From JAXMEQ01 sp046348225 (GTDB lineage Bacteria > Pseudomonadota > Gammaproteobacteria > Burkholderiales > Burkholderiaceae_C): a stretch of 64,000 nt of DNA. How positions within the stretch are numbered: the first letter of the stretch is position 1; each line of letters begins with the position of its first letter. A model generated the notes under the pieces. The model did no database searches, was not told where the DNA came from, and saw only the letters and a program-made list of their open reading frames with translations. Location: contig JAXMEQ010000007.1 of assembly GCA_046348225.1 (NCBI GenBank), positions 200,585-264,584 on the forward strand, written 5' to 3'. Shown here one piece after another: positions 33,051 through 41,972 of this stretch. The translations under genes and the position numbers were made by a program.

Positions 33051-33722
33051 TTACTTCTTGGCCGGGGCCTTGGCGTCCGCCTTCGCAGGGGCCTTGGCAT
33101 CCGCCTTGGCCGGGGCCTTGGCATCGGCGGCCGGAGCGTCTGCAGCCGGAGCTGCTTCTTCTGCCACCGTCGCCACCACCGACACCAGCACCGGGTTGGC
33201 CTTGCCGTGGGTCACGGCCGTCACGCCCTTGGGCAGGGTGATCTCGTTCAGGTGCAGCGACACGCCCTTCTTCAGGCCCGACAGGTCCACTTCAATGAAC
33301 TCCGGCAGGTTGGCCGGCAGGCACGAGATGTCCAGCTCGGTCATCACGTGGTTGACCACGCAATGCTCGAACTTCACGGCCTGCGATTCCTCGGCCTTCA
33401 CATAGTGCAGCGGCACCTTCATGTGCAGCTTGGTCTTGGCATCCACGCGCTGGAAGTCGATGTGCTGCACCAGCTGCTTGTAGGGGTGGTACTGCACGTC
33501 GCGCAGCAGCACCTTGGTGGTCTTGCCGGCGAGTTCCATCTCCAGGATGGTCGAGTGGAAGGCTTCCTTCTTGAGGGCATGCCACAGCGCGTTGTGATCG
33601 AGCTCGATCAGTTGCGGCTGGCCTTCGCCACCATAGACGATGCCGGGGGTCTTGCCCGTATTGCGCAGACGGCGGCTCGCACCCGTACCCTGCTTTGCGC
33701 GCTCAAAAGCGACGAATTTCAT
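33051..33722 (-). CDS. rplY: 50S ribosomal protein L25 (long, Ctc type)
   Basis: A 223-aa 5S-rRNA-binding ribosomal protein with both the L25 N-domain (MKFVAFERAKQGTGASRRLR..., VLLRDVQYHPYKQLVQHIDF) and the C-terminal beta domain (VPLHYVKAEES..., LPEFIEVDLSGLKKG). The last about 25 residues are tandem AKADAKAP units that look disordered. The ATG at 33722 gives the usual MKFVAFER start. It lies between prs and pth, as in most betaproteobacteria. Confidence 0.95.
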   Translation of the reverse strand: MKFVAFERAKQGTGASRRLRNTGKTPGIVYGGEGQPQLIELDHNALWHALKKEAFHSTILEMELAGKTTKVLLRDVQYHPYKQLVQHIDFQRVDAKTKLHMKVPLHYVKAEESQAVKFEHCVVNHVMTELDISCLPANLPEFIEVDLSGLKKGVSLHLNEITLPKGVTAVTHGKANPVLVSVVATVAEEAAPAADAPAADAKAPAKADAKAPAKADAKAPAKK

Positions 33723-33803
33723 AACGTACTCCATGAAGAGTCCACCGCGACCAGTGTGACTCCGGTTTCAACAATGGGCTCCGGCTGGAGCCCGCGAAAT
33801 GCC

Positions 33804-34781
33804 TCAGAACAGGTTTTCCTGATCCGAGAACAAACTCATCACCGACTCGCCCTTGGCAATGCGCTGGATCGTCTCGGCGATCAGCGGCGCCACGGACAGC
33901 TGGCGGATTTTTTGGCACCCGTTGGCGGCTTCGCTCAGCGGGATGGTGTTGGTGACCACGACTTCATCGAGCGCCGAACCTTTGGCGATGCGCTCGATGG
34001 CGGGGCCCGAGAAGATCGGGTGCGTGCAGTAGGCGTAAACCTTCTTGGCGCCGCGTTCCTTCAACACTTCGGCGGCCTTCACCAGGGTGCCGGCGGTGTC
34101 AATCATGTCGTCCATGATCACGCAGTTGCGGCCGTCAATTTCGCCGATCACGTGCATCACTTCACTGACGTTGGCGCGCGGTCGGCGCTTGTCGATGATG
34201 GCCATGTCGCAGTTCAGCTGCTTGGCCAGCGCCCGGGCGCGCACCACGCCCCCCACGTCGGGCGAGACCACAATCAGGTCTTCGTAGTTCTTCTGCCGCA
34301 GGTCGCCCAGCAGTACCGGCGACGCGTAGATGTTGTCCACCGGGATGTCAAAAAAGCCCTGGATCTGGTCGGCGTGCAGGTCCATGGTCAGGACCCGGGC
34401 CACACCCACGGTCTGCAGCAGGTTGGCCACCACCTTGGCCGAGATCGGCACCCGCGCCGAGCGCGGCCGGCGGTCCTGGCGGGCGTAGCCGAAGTACGGG
34501 ATGACGGCACTGATGCGCTCGGCCGACGCACGCTTGAGCGCGTCGACCATGATCAGCAGTTCCATCAGGTTTTCATTGGTCGGCGCACAGGTGGACTGCA
34601 CCACGAACACGTCGCGCGCACGCACGTTCTGGTTGATCTCGACGGTTACTTCACCATCGGAGAAGCGGCCGACCTGGGCAGCGCCCAGCGAGATGCCAAG
34701 GTTCTTGGCGATCTCGGCGGCCAGGCCGGGATTGGCGTTGCCGGTGAAAACCACGAAATCGGGAGATGGAGCAGCCTGCAT
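33804..34781 (-). CDS. prs: Ribose-phosphate pyrophosphokinase
   Basis: A 325-aa PRPP synthase supplying nucleotide, histidine and tryptophan synthesis. Signatures: FTGNANPGLAAEIAKNLG, FSDGEVTVEINQNVRARDVFVVQS, RQDRRPRSARVPISAKVVANLL and the PRPP-binding NCVIMDDMIDTAGTLVKAAE. The length is normal for class I enzymes. It lies 49 nt downstream of the tRNA-Gln gene in the same direction, the common betaproteobacterial order. Confidence 0.97.
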   Translation of the reverse strand: MQAAPSPDFVVFTGNANPGLAAEIAKNLGISLGAAQVGRFSDGEVTVEINQNVRARDVFVVQSTCAPTNENLMELLIMVDALKRASAERISAVIPYFGYARQDRRPRSARVPISAKVVANLLQTVGVARVLTMDLHADQIQGFFDIPVDNIYASPVLLGDLRQKNYEDLIVVSPDVGGVVRARALAKQLNCDMAIIDKRRPRANVSEVMHVIGEIDGRNCVIMDDMIDTAGTLVKAAEVLKERGAKKVYAYCTHPIFSGPAIERIAKGSALDEVVVTNTIPLSEAANGCQKIRQLSVAPLIAETIQRIAKGESVMSLFSDQENLF

Positions 34782-34830
34782 GAGGATCCCAGCGCGTTCT
34801 TACGTTTTTGCCTGTACGTCGAGACGTATT

Positions 34831-34907
34831 TGGCAGGGGAGAAAGGATTCGAACCTTTGCATGCCGGAATCAAAATCCGGTGCCTTAACCAGCTTGGCGA
34901 CTCCCCT
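34831..34907 (-). tRNA. tRNA-Gln (UUG)
   Basis: A 77-nt cloverleaf with encoded CCA: acceptor AGGGGAG/CTCCCCT, anticodon stem CCGGA/TCCGG with loop TTTTGAT (anticodon TTG), T arm AAAGG-TTCGAAT-CCTTT and discriminator G. It sits between ispE and prs, transcribed with them. Confidence 0.96.
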
Positions 34908-34939
34908 ACACAGGTCAACAGCCAAAAGCTGCCAACCGA

Positions 34940-35809
34940 TCATTCGTCGCTGGGTGCCCAACCCACCAGGGGATGAACATCCAAGTTGCTGCAAGACCTG
35001 GCCAGCCAACCCGTCGCCGGGGCCTGCAGAACCTGGTCTTGCCGCATTTGCGCAAACACCGCGCTGCCCGAGCCGGTCATCCGGCCTGCAAGCCCCTGCG
35101 ACGCCAGCCACTCCAGGGCCTGCGTCACCGCGGGGCAAAGCCTCTGGGCGACGGGCTGCAGGTCGTTGTGGCCAAATCCGTAGGGATTTTGTTCAAACTC
35201 ACCACTCGGGTTTGCAGCAAAGCCTGAAATTATAGCAGTTTCGGTGTCGCGTTTCAGCGCCGGGTCGCTGAATATCAACCGGGTTTCAAGCCCCTCGCGT
35301 GGTTTGACCACGGCAAAGCGTGCAGGCGGCAGCGTGAGCGGATGGATCATTTCGCCTATGCCTTCCACCAGCGCATTGTGTCCGCGCAGGAAAAAGGGCA
35401 CGTCAGCCCCGAGTGCCAGGCCGATCTGCGTCAGCCGCGCCACCGGGAGGTTCAGCTGCCAGAGCCGGTTGAGCGCCAGCAGGCAGCTGGCCGCGTCCGA
35501 CGAACCGCCGCCCATGCCGGCCTGGGCCGGCAAATGTTTGGCCACGCCGATATGGGCCCCCTGGGCTGTTCCGGTGGCCGCCTGCAGTGCCCGGGCCGCG
35601 CGCAGCACCAGGTCGTCTGGGGGCAGGGCGGTGGTGAGGTCCTCGCGGGTCAGTGCGCCGTCCGCACGCAGCTCGAAGTTCAGGGTGTCACACCAGTCGA
35701 TCAGCATGAACACCGATTGCAGCAGGTGGTAGCCGTCGGCGCGCCGGCCGGTGATGTGCAGGAACAGGTTGAGTTTGCCCGGGGCCGGGACGTCGTACAG
35801 CGCACGCAT
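34940..35809 (-). CDS. ispE: 4-diphosphocytidyl-2-C-methyl-D-erythritol kinase
   Basis: A 289-aa GHMP-family kinase of the non-mevalonate isoprenoid pathway. Visible are the N-terminal PAPGKLNLFLHITGRRADGYHLLQS block, the ATP-binding PAQAGMGGGSSDAASCLLALN motif and the third GHMP motif GRMTGSGSAVFA. The ATG at 35809 (MRALYDVPAPGKLN) is chosen over earlier in-frame codons that overlap lolB. It follows lolB by 23 nt and precedes tRNA-Gln. Confidence 0.95.
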   Translation of the reverse strand: MRALYDVPAPGKLNLFLHITGRRADGYHLLQSVFMLIDWCDTLNFELRADGALTREDLTTALPPDDLVLRAARALQAATGTAQGAHIGVAKHLPAQAGMGGGSSDAASCLLALNRLWQLNLPVARLTQIGLALGADVPFFLRGHNALVEGIGEMIHPLTLPPARFAVVKPREGLETRLIFSDPALKRDTETAIISGFAANPSGEFEQNPYGFGHNDLQPVAQRLCPAVTQALEWLASQGLAGRMTGSGSAVFAQMRQDQVLQAPATGWLARSCSNLDVHPLVGWAPSDE

Positions 35810-35832
35810 GGGCCGATTATCGGCGCCGCCCT

Positions 35833-36339
35833 TCAGCGATCCAGCAGCACGCGCAGCTGGGCGGGCGGCGCGGGTTCCAGTCGCTGGGCTGTCAGCCGGC
35901 CCTCCCCCAGCGCGGACAGGTCGGCCTCCCATCCACCGGCACGGCTGGCGCGACCGGCCAGCCAGTCAAACAGGGCGGCCACCGGCAGCGCAGTGCCTGT
36001 GGCGTGAATGGACAGGGCCTCCAGCGATTCAAATTCGAGGGTCTGGGTGCCACTGCGCAGGCTGGCCGCCCCGGGAGCCCAGCGCAGCACCGCTGCCGTT
36101 CCGCCCAGCGGCGTGAACAGCGTGAGCTCGCCGGCCTGCGCGGTGCCCTTGAGTTCAAAGCTGGCGGAGAAGGCCTGGGGCGGCGTTGCGTCCAGCCGCA
36201 CCGCCAGGCGGCCGGCCCAAGGGCCCTGATTCAAGGCATTTTGGTCTGCAACCCGCGCCGGTACTGCGCAGCCCGCTATCAAAAAAGTAGCAACCAGACA
36301 GGCTGCCGCGAGCCGCCTGTGCCGCCGCAGACTGCTCAC
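35833..36339 (-). CDS. lolB: Outer-membrane lipoprotein insertase LolB
   Basis: A 168-aa lipoprotein that accepts lipoproteins from LolA at the outer membrane. GTG start at 36339 overlapping the TPR gene stop (GTGA). The basic head VSSLRRHRRLAAACL leads to the lipobox LIAGC (acylated cysteine at residue 22), then GPWAGRLAVRLDATPPQAFSASFELKG, typical of LolB. The hydrophobic core and the lipobox cysteine itself are encoded by repeat copy C. It is somewhat short for the family but complete. Confidence 0.88.
   Translation of the reverse strand: MSSLRRHRRLAAACLVATFLIAGCAVPARVADQNALNQGPWAGRLAVRLDATPPQAFSASFELKGTAQAGELTLFTPLGGTAAVLRWAPGAASLRSGTQTLEFESLEALSIHATGTALPVAALFDWLAGRASRAGGWEADLSALGEGRLTAQRLEPAPPAQLRVLLDR
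36238..36291 (-). repeat. 54-nt dispersed repeat, copy C, encoding the LolB lipobox
   Basis: Minus strand: GCTACT-N6-ATAGCG, GGCTGCGCAGTACCGG, CGCGGGTTGCAGACCAAAAT. In frame it encodes ATFLIAGCAVPARVADQN, including the lipobox cysteine. The frame is the same as in copies A, B and D. Confidence 0.83.
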
Positions 36340-38072
36340 GGCCGCACGCCGAAGCGCTTGAGGGTTTCCAGCAGCGTTTCGTTCTCGGCGTTCAGCAGCA
36401 GGCCTTCCTTCCAGATGGCCTGGGCCCGGTCCCGCTGGCCGAGACTCCAGAGCACCTCGCCCAGGTGAGCGGCGATCTCGGCGTCCGGCCGTGACTTGTA
36501 GGCGGCGTCGAGCAGCCGCAAGGCCTCGGCCTTGTTGCCCATTCGGAACTCGACCCAACCCAGGCTGTCGGTGATGAACGGGTCGCCCGGCGCAAACTCC
36601 AGCGCCTTTTGAATCAGCTGCCGCGCTTCCGGCAGGCGGATGTTGCGCTCGGCAAACGAGTAGCCCAGCGCGTTGTAGGCATGGTGGTAGTCGTGCTTGG
36701 TCGCAATGATCTGGCGCAGCAGCCGCTCCATTTCGGCGAGCCGGCCGGTTTTTTCGGCCAGCATGGCGAGGTCATAGGCGAGCTCGGTGTCCTTGGGGTC
36801 GCGCTCCACCGCCCTGGACAAAAGGTCGTAGGCGGCCTGGTTCTGCTTGCTGTCGCGCAGCAGCTGTACTTCGGCCATCAGCTTCAGGCGGGCGTCGGCC
36901 GCGTTGCGCTCGGGCAGCGCGCGCAGCAGCTGGCGGGCCTCCTCGACCTTGCCTTGCCGGGCGAGGATGGAGGCGCGGCGGTTTTGTGCGCTGACGAGGT
37001 CCTGCGCGTTTTCAATCCGGTCAAGCCAGGCTTCTGCGCCTGCGAAGTCGCGCCGCCGTTCGGCAATCTGGGCCAGCGACAAATACGCCTGGGCCAGGCC
37101 GCGGGAGCGCTCCTCGCTGGCAGGCCGGGCCTGCACCAGGTCCACATAGCGCTTGAGCGACGTTTCTGCTTCGCTGTACTGGTTGTCCTGTACCTGCAAC
37201 GTGCCCTGCACCAGCCAGGCTTCGGCGAAGTCGGGGCGCTGCGCCGTCACCACCTTGAGTTGGCGGGCCGCCTCCGCGTAGCGCTGGGCGTCGAGCAATG
37301 CGCGCGCGTATGCCATGCGCAGTTCCGGCAGCGGCTGGCCCTCCATGTACTTGCGAACGATGGCCTCAGCCTGGGGCAGCTTCGGGTCCATCAGGTCCAG
37401 CGCCAGCAGCGCAGGCCCTTCGGCACGTGCGTCGGCGGTGTGGCCTTGCTGTGCTGCCGTGATCGCGCCGCTGGTGTCGCCCGCGGCCAGGCGCAGCCGG
37501 CCGATGGCGGTCCAGGCCGCCGATGCCGTGGGCGCCTGCTGCAGGTAGCTGGCAAGCGCCTGCTCGGCCACGCTGGCCGCGAGCTTGCGGTCGGCGGCGC
37601 GCGCGAAGTGGCGCGGTACGGCGCTGAGCGCGGCGTTGCGTTCGCCGGGCGGCGCAAGCGCAATGTCGGTGCGCAACACTTCGGCGCTGTCGGCCAGCCG
37701 GTTCAGCGCGATCAGGATCTGCATGACGAAGCGGTTGGCCTCGCGCGACTCGGGCTGCGCCTGCTTCCATGCGCGCGCTGCCTGCAACGCCGCGTCACCG
37801 GAACGGGCCTGGAACGCAATCTCTACAGCCCGCTGGTAGAGCTTGGCGTCATTGGTCTTGCGCGCCGCGTCCAGGATCAGCGAGAACCCTGCGCCGGGCT
37901 CATTGCCCCGGGCGTTCAGCTCACCGAGCAGCAGCTGGTAGAACAGTTCACCGTCGAGGGCCGAGTTGGCGGGGGGTGGGGCATCCGGTGTGTTGCCGGA
38001 GGTTTGTGCAAGGACCGGCGTGCAACCCAGGGCCGCCACAAGCGCCAGGGTCAGGGGGGTGAAGCGCAGCAT
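36336..38072 (-). CDS. Secreted TPR-repeat protein
   Basis: A 578-aa protein with a signal peptide (MLRFTPLTLALVAALGC..., cleavage near LAQ) and at least eight TPR-like helical pairs, for instance AEAWLVQGTLQVQDNQYSEAETSLKRYV and ALGYSFAERNIRLPEARQLIQKALEFAPGD near the C-terminus. It is first gene of the lolB-ispE-tRNA-prs-rplY-pth neighbourhood, as in other Burkholderiales, and overlaps lolB by 4 nt. A periplasmic or outer-membrane scaffold role is likely, perhaps in lipoprotein or envelope assembly; partners are unknown. It diverges from mutM by 39 nt. Confidence 0.85.
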   Translation of the reverse strand: MLRFTPLTLALVAALGCTPVLAQTSGNTPDAPPPANSALDGELFYQLLLGELNARGNEPGAGFSLILDAARKTNDAKLYQRAVEIAFQARSGDAALQAARAWKQAQPESREANRFVMQILIALNRLADSAEVLRTDIALAPPGERNAALSAVPRHFARAADRKLAASVAEQALASYLQQAPTASAAWTAIGRLRLAAGDTSGAITAAQQGHTADARAEGPALLALDLMDPKLPQAEAIVRKYMEGQPLPELRMAYARALLDAQRYAEAARQLKVVTAQRPDFAEAWLVQGTLQVQDNQYSEAETSLKRYVDLVQARPASEERSRGLAQAYLSLAQIAERRRDFAGAEAWLDRIENAQDLVSAQNRRASILARQGKVEEARQLLRALPERNAADARLKLMAEVQLLRDSKQNQAAYDLLSRAVERDPKDTELAYDLAMLAEKTGRLAEMERLLRQIIATKHDYHHAYNALGYSFAERNIRLPEARQLIQKALEFAPGDPFITDSLGWVEFRMGNKAEALRLLDAAYKSRPDAEIAAHLGEVLWSLGQRDRAQAIWKEGLLLNAENETLLETLKRFGVRP

Positions 38073-38111
38073 CAACCCATAATAATCCAAGCCTGTTAAC
38101 CCCTGCCGCCC

Positions 38112-38930
38112 ATGCCTGAACTGCCCGAAGTCGAGGTCACCCGCCTGAGTTTTGCCCAGCGCATTGCGGGAGCGCGTGTCACGGGGGCGTGGCTGGGCAA
38201 GCCGCTGCGCTGGCCGCTGGGCATCGACCCGGCCCGGCTCGCCGGACGCACTGTCGTGCAGGTGCGCCGGCGCGGCAAGTACCTGTTGCTGGATCTGGAC
38301 CAGGGCCTGGTGCTGCTGCATCTGGGCATGTCCGGCAGCCTTTATTTCCATGAACAGCCGCCCGGATTGCCGGGCACCCACGATCACTTTGATCTGGTGA
38401 CGACGCGGGGCGTTCTTCGGCTCAACGATCCGCGCCGCTTCGGTGCCGTGGTGTACGCCGCAGACGAAGCCGATCCGGTGGCCGTCAAGCTGCTGGGCCG
38501 GCTCGGGGTGGAGCCGCTGACACCGCTATTCGACGCATCCGCCTTCCACGCCGCGCTGCGGCGCCGGCATGCCCCGATCAAGCAGGTGCTGCTGGCGGGC
38601 GACGTGGTGGTGGGTGTGGGCAACATCTATGCGTCGGAGGCGCTGTTCCTGGCCGGCATCCGGCCCACGCTGCGCGCTTCGCGCATCAGCCGGCCCCGTG
38701 CCTTGCGGCTGCACGCCGCCGTGCGCGACGTTCTGGCGCGTGCCGTTGAAAAGGGGGGCAGTACCCTGCGTGACTTCTCCAACGCGCAGGGCGAGTCCGG
38801 CTACTTCCAGCTGGAAGCCATGGTGTACGACCGGGCTGGGCAGCCGTGCCGGCAATGCGGCACGCCCATCAAGCTGATCCGGCAGGGGCAGCGGGCCACC
38901 TATTTCTGCACGCAATGCCAGAAGGCGTGA
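38112..38930 (+). CDS. mutM: Formamidopyrimidine-DNA glycosylase
   Basis: A 272-aa base-excision enzyme removing 8-oxoguanine opposite C. It starts with the invariant PELPEVE (catalytic P2, E3), has the RRGKYLLL lysine region, the helix-two-turn-helix GVGNIYASEALFLAGI and a C-terminal zinc finger (C-x2-C ... C-x2-C in CRQCGTPI...FCTQCQ). mutY, the partner in 8-oxoG defence, lies one gene downstream in the same direction, so the cluster looks like a repair operon. Confidence 0.96.
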   Translation: MPELPEVEVTRLSFAQRIAGARVTGAWLGKPLRWPLGIDPARLAGRTVVQVRRRGKYLLLDLDQGLVLLHLGMSGSLYFHEQPPGLPGTHDHFDLVTTRGVLRLNDPRRFGAVVYAADEADPVAVKLLGRLGVEPLTPLFDASAFHAALRRRHAPIKQVLLAGDVVVGVGNIYASEALFLAGIRPTLRASRISRPRALRLHAAVRDVLARAVEKGGSTLRDFSNAQGESGYFQLEAMVYDRAGQPCRQCGTPIKLIRQGQRATYFCTQCQKA

Positions 38931-38949
38931 GGGGAGAATCGGGGCCGCA

Positions 38950-40944
38950 GTGTATATTTATGAGCTACCCGGAGACCAAGTGGGCCCTTCCTTCAACGAG
39001 CAGTTTGACCAGCATGGCGCATGGCGTCGCGAATTCGCGCTGCGCCTGAAACTGCTTTCCGAATGGATGAAAGACCATGAGCTGCTGGATTCCGCGGTGG
39101 AGGAGCGCCTGCGCCGCCTCGAACAGCAGATGCGCTCCGACAAGGTCATGGTCGCCTTTGTTGCGGAGTTCTCGCGCGGCAAGTCCGAGCTGATCAACGC
39201 GATTTTCTTTGCGGGCTACAAGCGCCGCATCATGCCGGCGAGTGCTGGTCGCACCACCATGTGTCCGACCGAGCTGGGCTATGACGCCGAGGTGCCACCA
39301 TGCCTGCGTCTGCTGCCGATCGAGACGCGCCTGCAGCCACAGGCCCTCATGGAGTGGCGCATGGTGCCGGAAAAGTGGACCCGGGTTGACCTCGACGTCA
39401 ACGACCCGGGCCAGCTGGCCAAAGCACTGGAGATGGTGGCCGAGATCCGCCGGGTGAGCAAGGACGAAGCGCGCGCGTTGGGTTTCTGGCACGACGAGGT
39501 GCCTGAAGACAACCCGATGGTGGACGCCGACGGGCTCGTGGAAGTGCCCAAATGGCGCCATGCGCTCATCAACATCGCCCATCCCCTGCTCAAGCAGGGT
39601 CTGGTGATCCTGGACACACCGGGCCTGAATGCGATCGGCGCCGAGCCGGAATTGACCGTGAACCTGATTCCGCAGGCGCACGCGGTGGTGTTCATCCTCG
39701 CCGCTGACACGGGCGTGACCAAGTCCGACCTTGCCATCTGGCGCGAGCACCTGATCACCGAGTCCACCAACACCGACTCGCGGCTGGTGGTGCTGAACAA
39801 GATCGACACCATGTGGGACGCGCTCAGCACGCCGGCCCAGGTGCAGGCGCAGATCGACCGCCAGCGCGCCACATCGGCCGAAATTCTGGGCCTGCCAAGG
39901 GAACAGGTGATTCCGGTGTCGGCGCAGAAGGGCCTGGTCGCCAAGGTCAACGACGACGAAGCACTGTTGCAGGCCAGCCAGTTGCCTGTGCTGGAGCGCG
40001 CGCTCGGCCAGGGCGTGATGGGGCAGCGCCAGAAAATTCTGCGCTCGGCCGTGGCGGGCGGGATTGCCGACCTGCGTGTGGAGGCGGGCCGTGCCCTCAA
40101 CATCCGCCGCCGCGATCTGGCAGAGCAGATGCTGGAGCTCAAGGGCTTGCGCGGCAAGAACACGTCGGTGATCAAGCACATGCGCTCGCGCATCGAGCAG
40201 GAACAGGTCGACTTTGACGTGAGCGGCGCCAAGATCCATGCGGTGCGCTCGGTGCACCTTAAGCTGCTGCGCGAAGTGTTTGCCCTCCTGGGTACCAGCG
40301 CCCTGAAGGCCGAAATGCAGCAACTCACCACCGCGATGCGCCAGCCCGGCATCAAGCTGGGGGTGAAGAAGGCCTACGCGCAGACGTTTGAGCGACTGCG
40401 CCAGAGCCTGCGCAAGGCACAGTCGCTGAGCATCGAAATCCAGAACATGCTGGGCGGCACCTTCAACCAGCTCAATGCCGAGTACGGGTTTTCCTTGCAG
40501 GCGCCCAAAGAGCCTGACCTGGCGCGCTACGAGCGTGACCTGGACCTGGTAGAGCGCAGCCATGCCCAGTACCTGAGTGTGGGCAATACCTTGCGGCTGG
40601 CGCAGCCGGAGTTTGCCGACCGCCTCGTGCGTGCGCTCGCGACGCGGCTTCGCGTGGTGTACGAATCAGCGCTGGGCGAAGTGGAGTTGTGGAACAAGTC
40701 TGCCGCGGCCCAGCTGGACGCCCAGCTGCGCGAGCGCCGCCGAAACTTCGGCCGTCGCATCGAGGCGATCGAGCGCATCCAGCAGGCCGCAACCGGTCTT
40801 GACGACCGCATCGTGGAAATCGAGTCGCAGGAAGCCACCCTCAACCAGCTGGATGCCAAGCTCACCGACCTGACCGCCCACCTGATCGATACGCCGGCGG
40901 CGGGTGGCAGCGCCAACGACGACGCCCAACGCCAGACGGCATGA
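38950..40944 (+). CDS. Dynamin-like GTPase
   Basis: A 664-aa GTPase with a P-loop AEFSRGKSELINAI (about 72-85, alanine in place of the usual first glycine), G3 ILDTPGLNAIG, G4 VVLNKIDTMW and G5-like PVSAQKGL. A long helical region (about 355-640), with coiled-coil character near the end (IEAIERIQQAATGLDDRIVEIESQ), matches the bacterial dynamin stalk. These proteins act at membranes. GTG start at 38950; an ATG at 38961 is out of frame. It overlaps mutY by ATGA and follows mutM by 19 nt. Confidence 0.85.
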   Translation: MYIYELPGDQVGPSFNEQFDQHGAWRREFALRLKLLSEWMKDHELLDSAVEERLRRLEQQMRSDKVMVAFVAEFSRGKSELINAIFFAGYKRRIMPASAGRTTMCPTELGYDAEVPPCLRLLPIETRLQPQALMEWRMVPEKWTRVDLDVNDPGQLAKALEMVAEIRRVSKDEARALGFWHDEVPEDNPMVDADGLVEVPKWRHALINIAHPLLKQGLVILDTPGLNAIGAEPELTVNLIPQAHAVVFILAADTGVTKSDLAIWREHLITESTNTDSRLVVLNKIDTMWDALSTPAQVQAQIDRQRATSAEILGLPREQVIPVSAQKGLVAKVNDDEALLQASQLPVLERALGQGVMGQRQKILRSAVAGGIADLRVEAGRALNIRRRDLAEQMLELKGLRGKNTSVIKHMRSRIEQEQVDFDVSGAKIHAVRSVHLKLLREVFALLGTSALKAEMQQLTTAMRQPGIKLGVKKAYAQTFERLRQSLRKAQSLSIEIQNMLGGTFNQLNAEYGFSLQAPKEPDLARYERDLDLVERSHAQYLSVGNTLRLAQPEFADRLVRALATRLRVVYESALGEVELWNKSAAAQLDAQLRERRRNFGRRIEAIERIQQAATGLDDRIVEIESQEATLNQLDAKLTDLTAHLIDTPAAGGSANDDAQRQTA

Positions 40945-41972
40945 CAGCGTTCGCGGGCCGGGTGGTGCGCTGGCAAGCCGCGCACGGACGCAACAACCTG
41001 CCCTGGCAAAACACCCGCGATCCTTACCGCGTCTGGCTGTCGGAGATCATGCTCCAGCAGACCCAGGTGACCACCGTGATCGACTACTTTGCGCGATTCC
41101 TGGCCCGGTTTCCGGACGTGGGCGCGCTGGCGGCGGCAGACCTGGACGAAGTGCTGGCGCTCTGGAGCGGGCTGGGCTACTACAGCCGCGCCCGCAACCT
41201 GCACCGCTGCGCGCAGCAGGTGATGAGCCTGCACGGTGGCGAGTTTCCGCGCCGCGCCGAACTGTTGCAGACGCTGCCCGGCATCGGCCGGTCAACGGCC
41301 GCAGCCATTGCGTCACTGTGCTTTGCCGAACGTGTGGCCATCATGGACGGCAACGTGAAGCGTGTGCTCACGCGTGTGCTTGGCTTTGCCGGCGACCTCG
41401 CGCTGCCTGCCAACGAACGGGCGCTGTGGGCGCAGGCCACCGCACTCCTTCCCACGACACGTCTGAACCAGTCCATGCCGCGTTACACCCAGGGTCTGAT
41501 GGACCTGGGTGCCACGGTCTGCCTGCCCCGCAGGCCAAATTGCATGCTGTGTCCGGTCCAGCAGGACTGCGTGGCGCTGCGCGAGGGAGTGCCAGAGGAT
41601 TACCCGGTCAGGACCCGCAAGCTCAAGCGCAGCGCACAGTCGTTGTGGCTGCTGCATGCCCGTACGTCGCAAGGCCATGTCTGGCTGCAAAAGCGCCCTG
41701 CATCCGGCGTCTGGGCCGGCCTGTACAGCCTGCCCGCGCATGAACACCGCGAATCGCTGGAAGCCACTGTGCCGCCAGCCTGTCGGGGACAGCTGGAGGA
41801 TGCGCCCGTGTTTGTGCATGTGCTGACCCACAAGGACTTGCACCTGCACCCGGTTCGCGTGGAGTTGCCCGCCGGTGTCGAGCCGGGTGGAGGCGGCCGC
41901 TGGTACAGCGCGACGCAGTGGCCGGCGCTGGGTCTTCCTGCACCGGTTCGCAGGTTGCTGGAAGGCGGCTAG
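40941..41972 (+). CDS. mutY: A/G-specific adenine glycosylase
   Basis: A 343-aa enzyme removing adenine mispaired with 8-oxoguanine. Catalytic E35 (WLSEIMLQQTQV), helix-hairpin-helix LPGIGRSTAAAI followed by the catalytic Asp in MDGNVKRVL, and a [4Fe-4S] cluster motif C-x6-C-x2-C-x5-C (CLPRRPNCMLCPVQQDC). The C-terminal NUDIX-like domain (about 220-340) reads 8-oxoG. The start overlaps the GTPase stop by 4 nt; the end overlaps rapZ, which converges, by 4 nt. Confidence 0.96.
   Translation: MTAFAGRVVRWQAAHGRNNLPWQNTRDPYRVWLSEIMLQQTQVTTVIDYFARFLARFPDVGALAAADLDEVLALWSGLGYYSRARNLHRCAQQVMSLHGGEFPRRAELLQTLPGIGRSTAAAIASLCFAERVAIMDGNVKRVLTRVLGFAGDLALPANERALWAQATALLPTTRLNQSMPRYTQGLMDLGATVCLPRRPNCMLCPVQQDCVALREGVPEDYPVRTRKLKRSAQSLWLLHARTSQGHVWLQKRPASGVWAGLYSLPAHEHRESLEATVPPACRGQLEDAPVFVHVLTHKDLHLHPVRVELPAGVEPGGGGRWYSATQWPALGLPAPVRRLLEGG

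Noticed and set aside
34801..34830. Small inverted repeat TACGTC/GACGTA between prs and tRNA-Gln
   Set aside because: Loop of two bases and no T-run; probably chance.
38961..39049. ATG start MSYPETKW for the dynamin-like GTPase
   Set aside because: It is in another frame and stops after 29 codons; the GTPase frame is open from GTG 38950.
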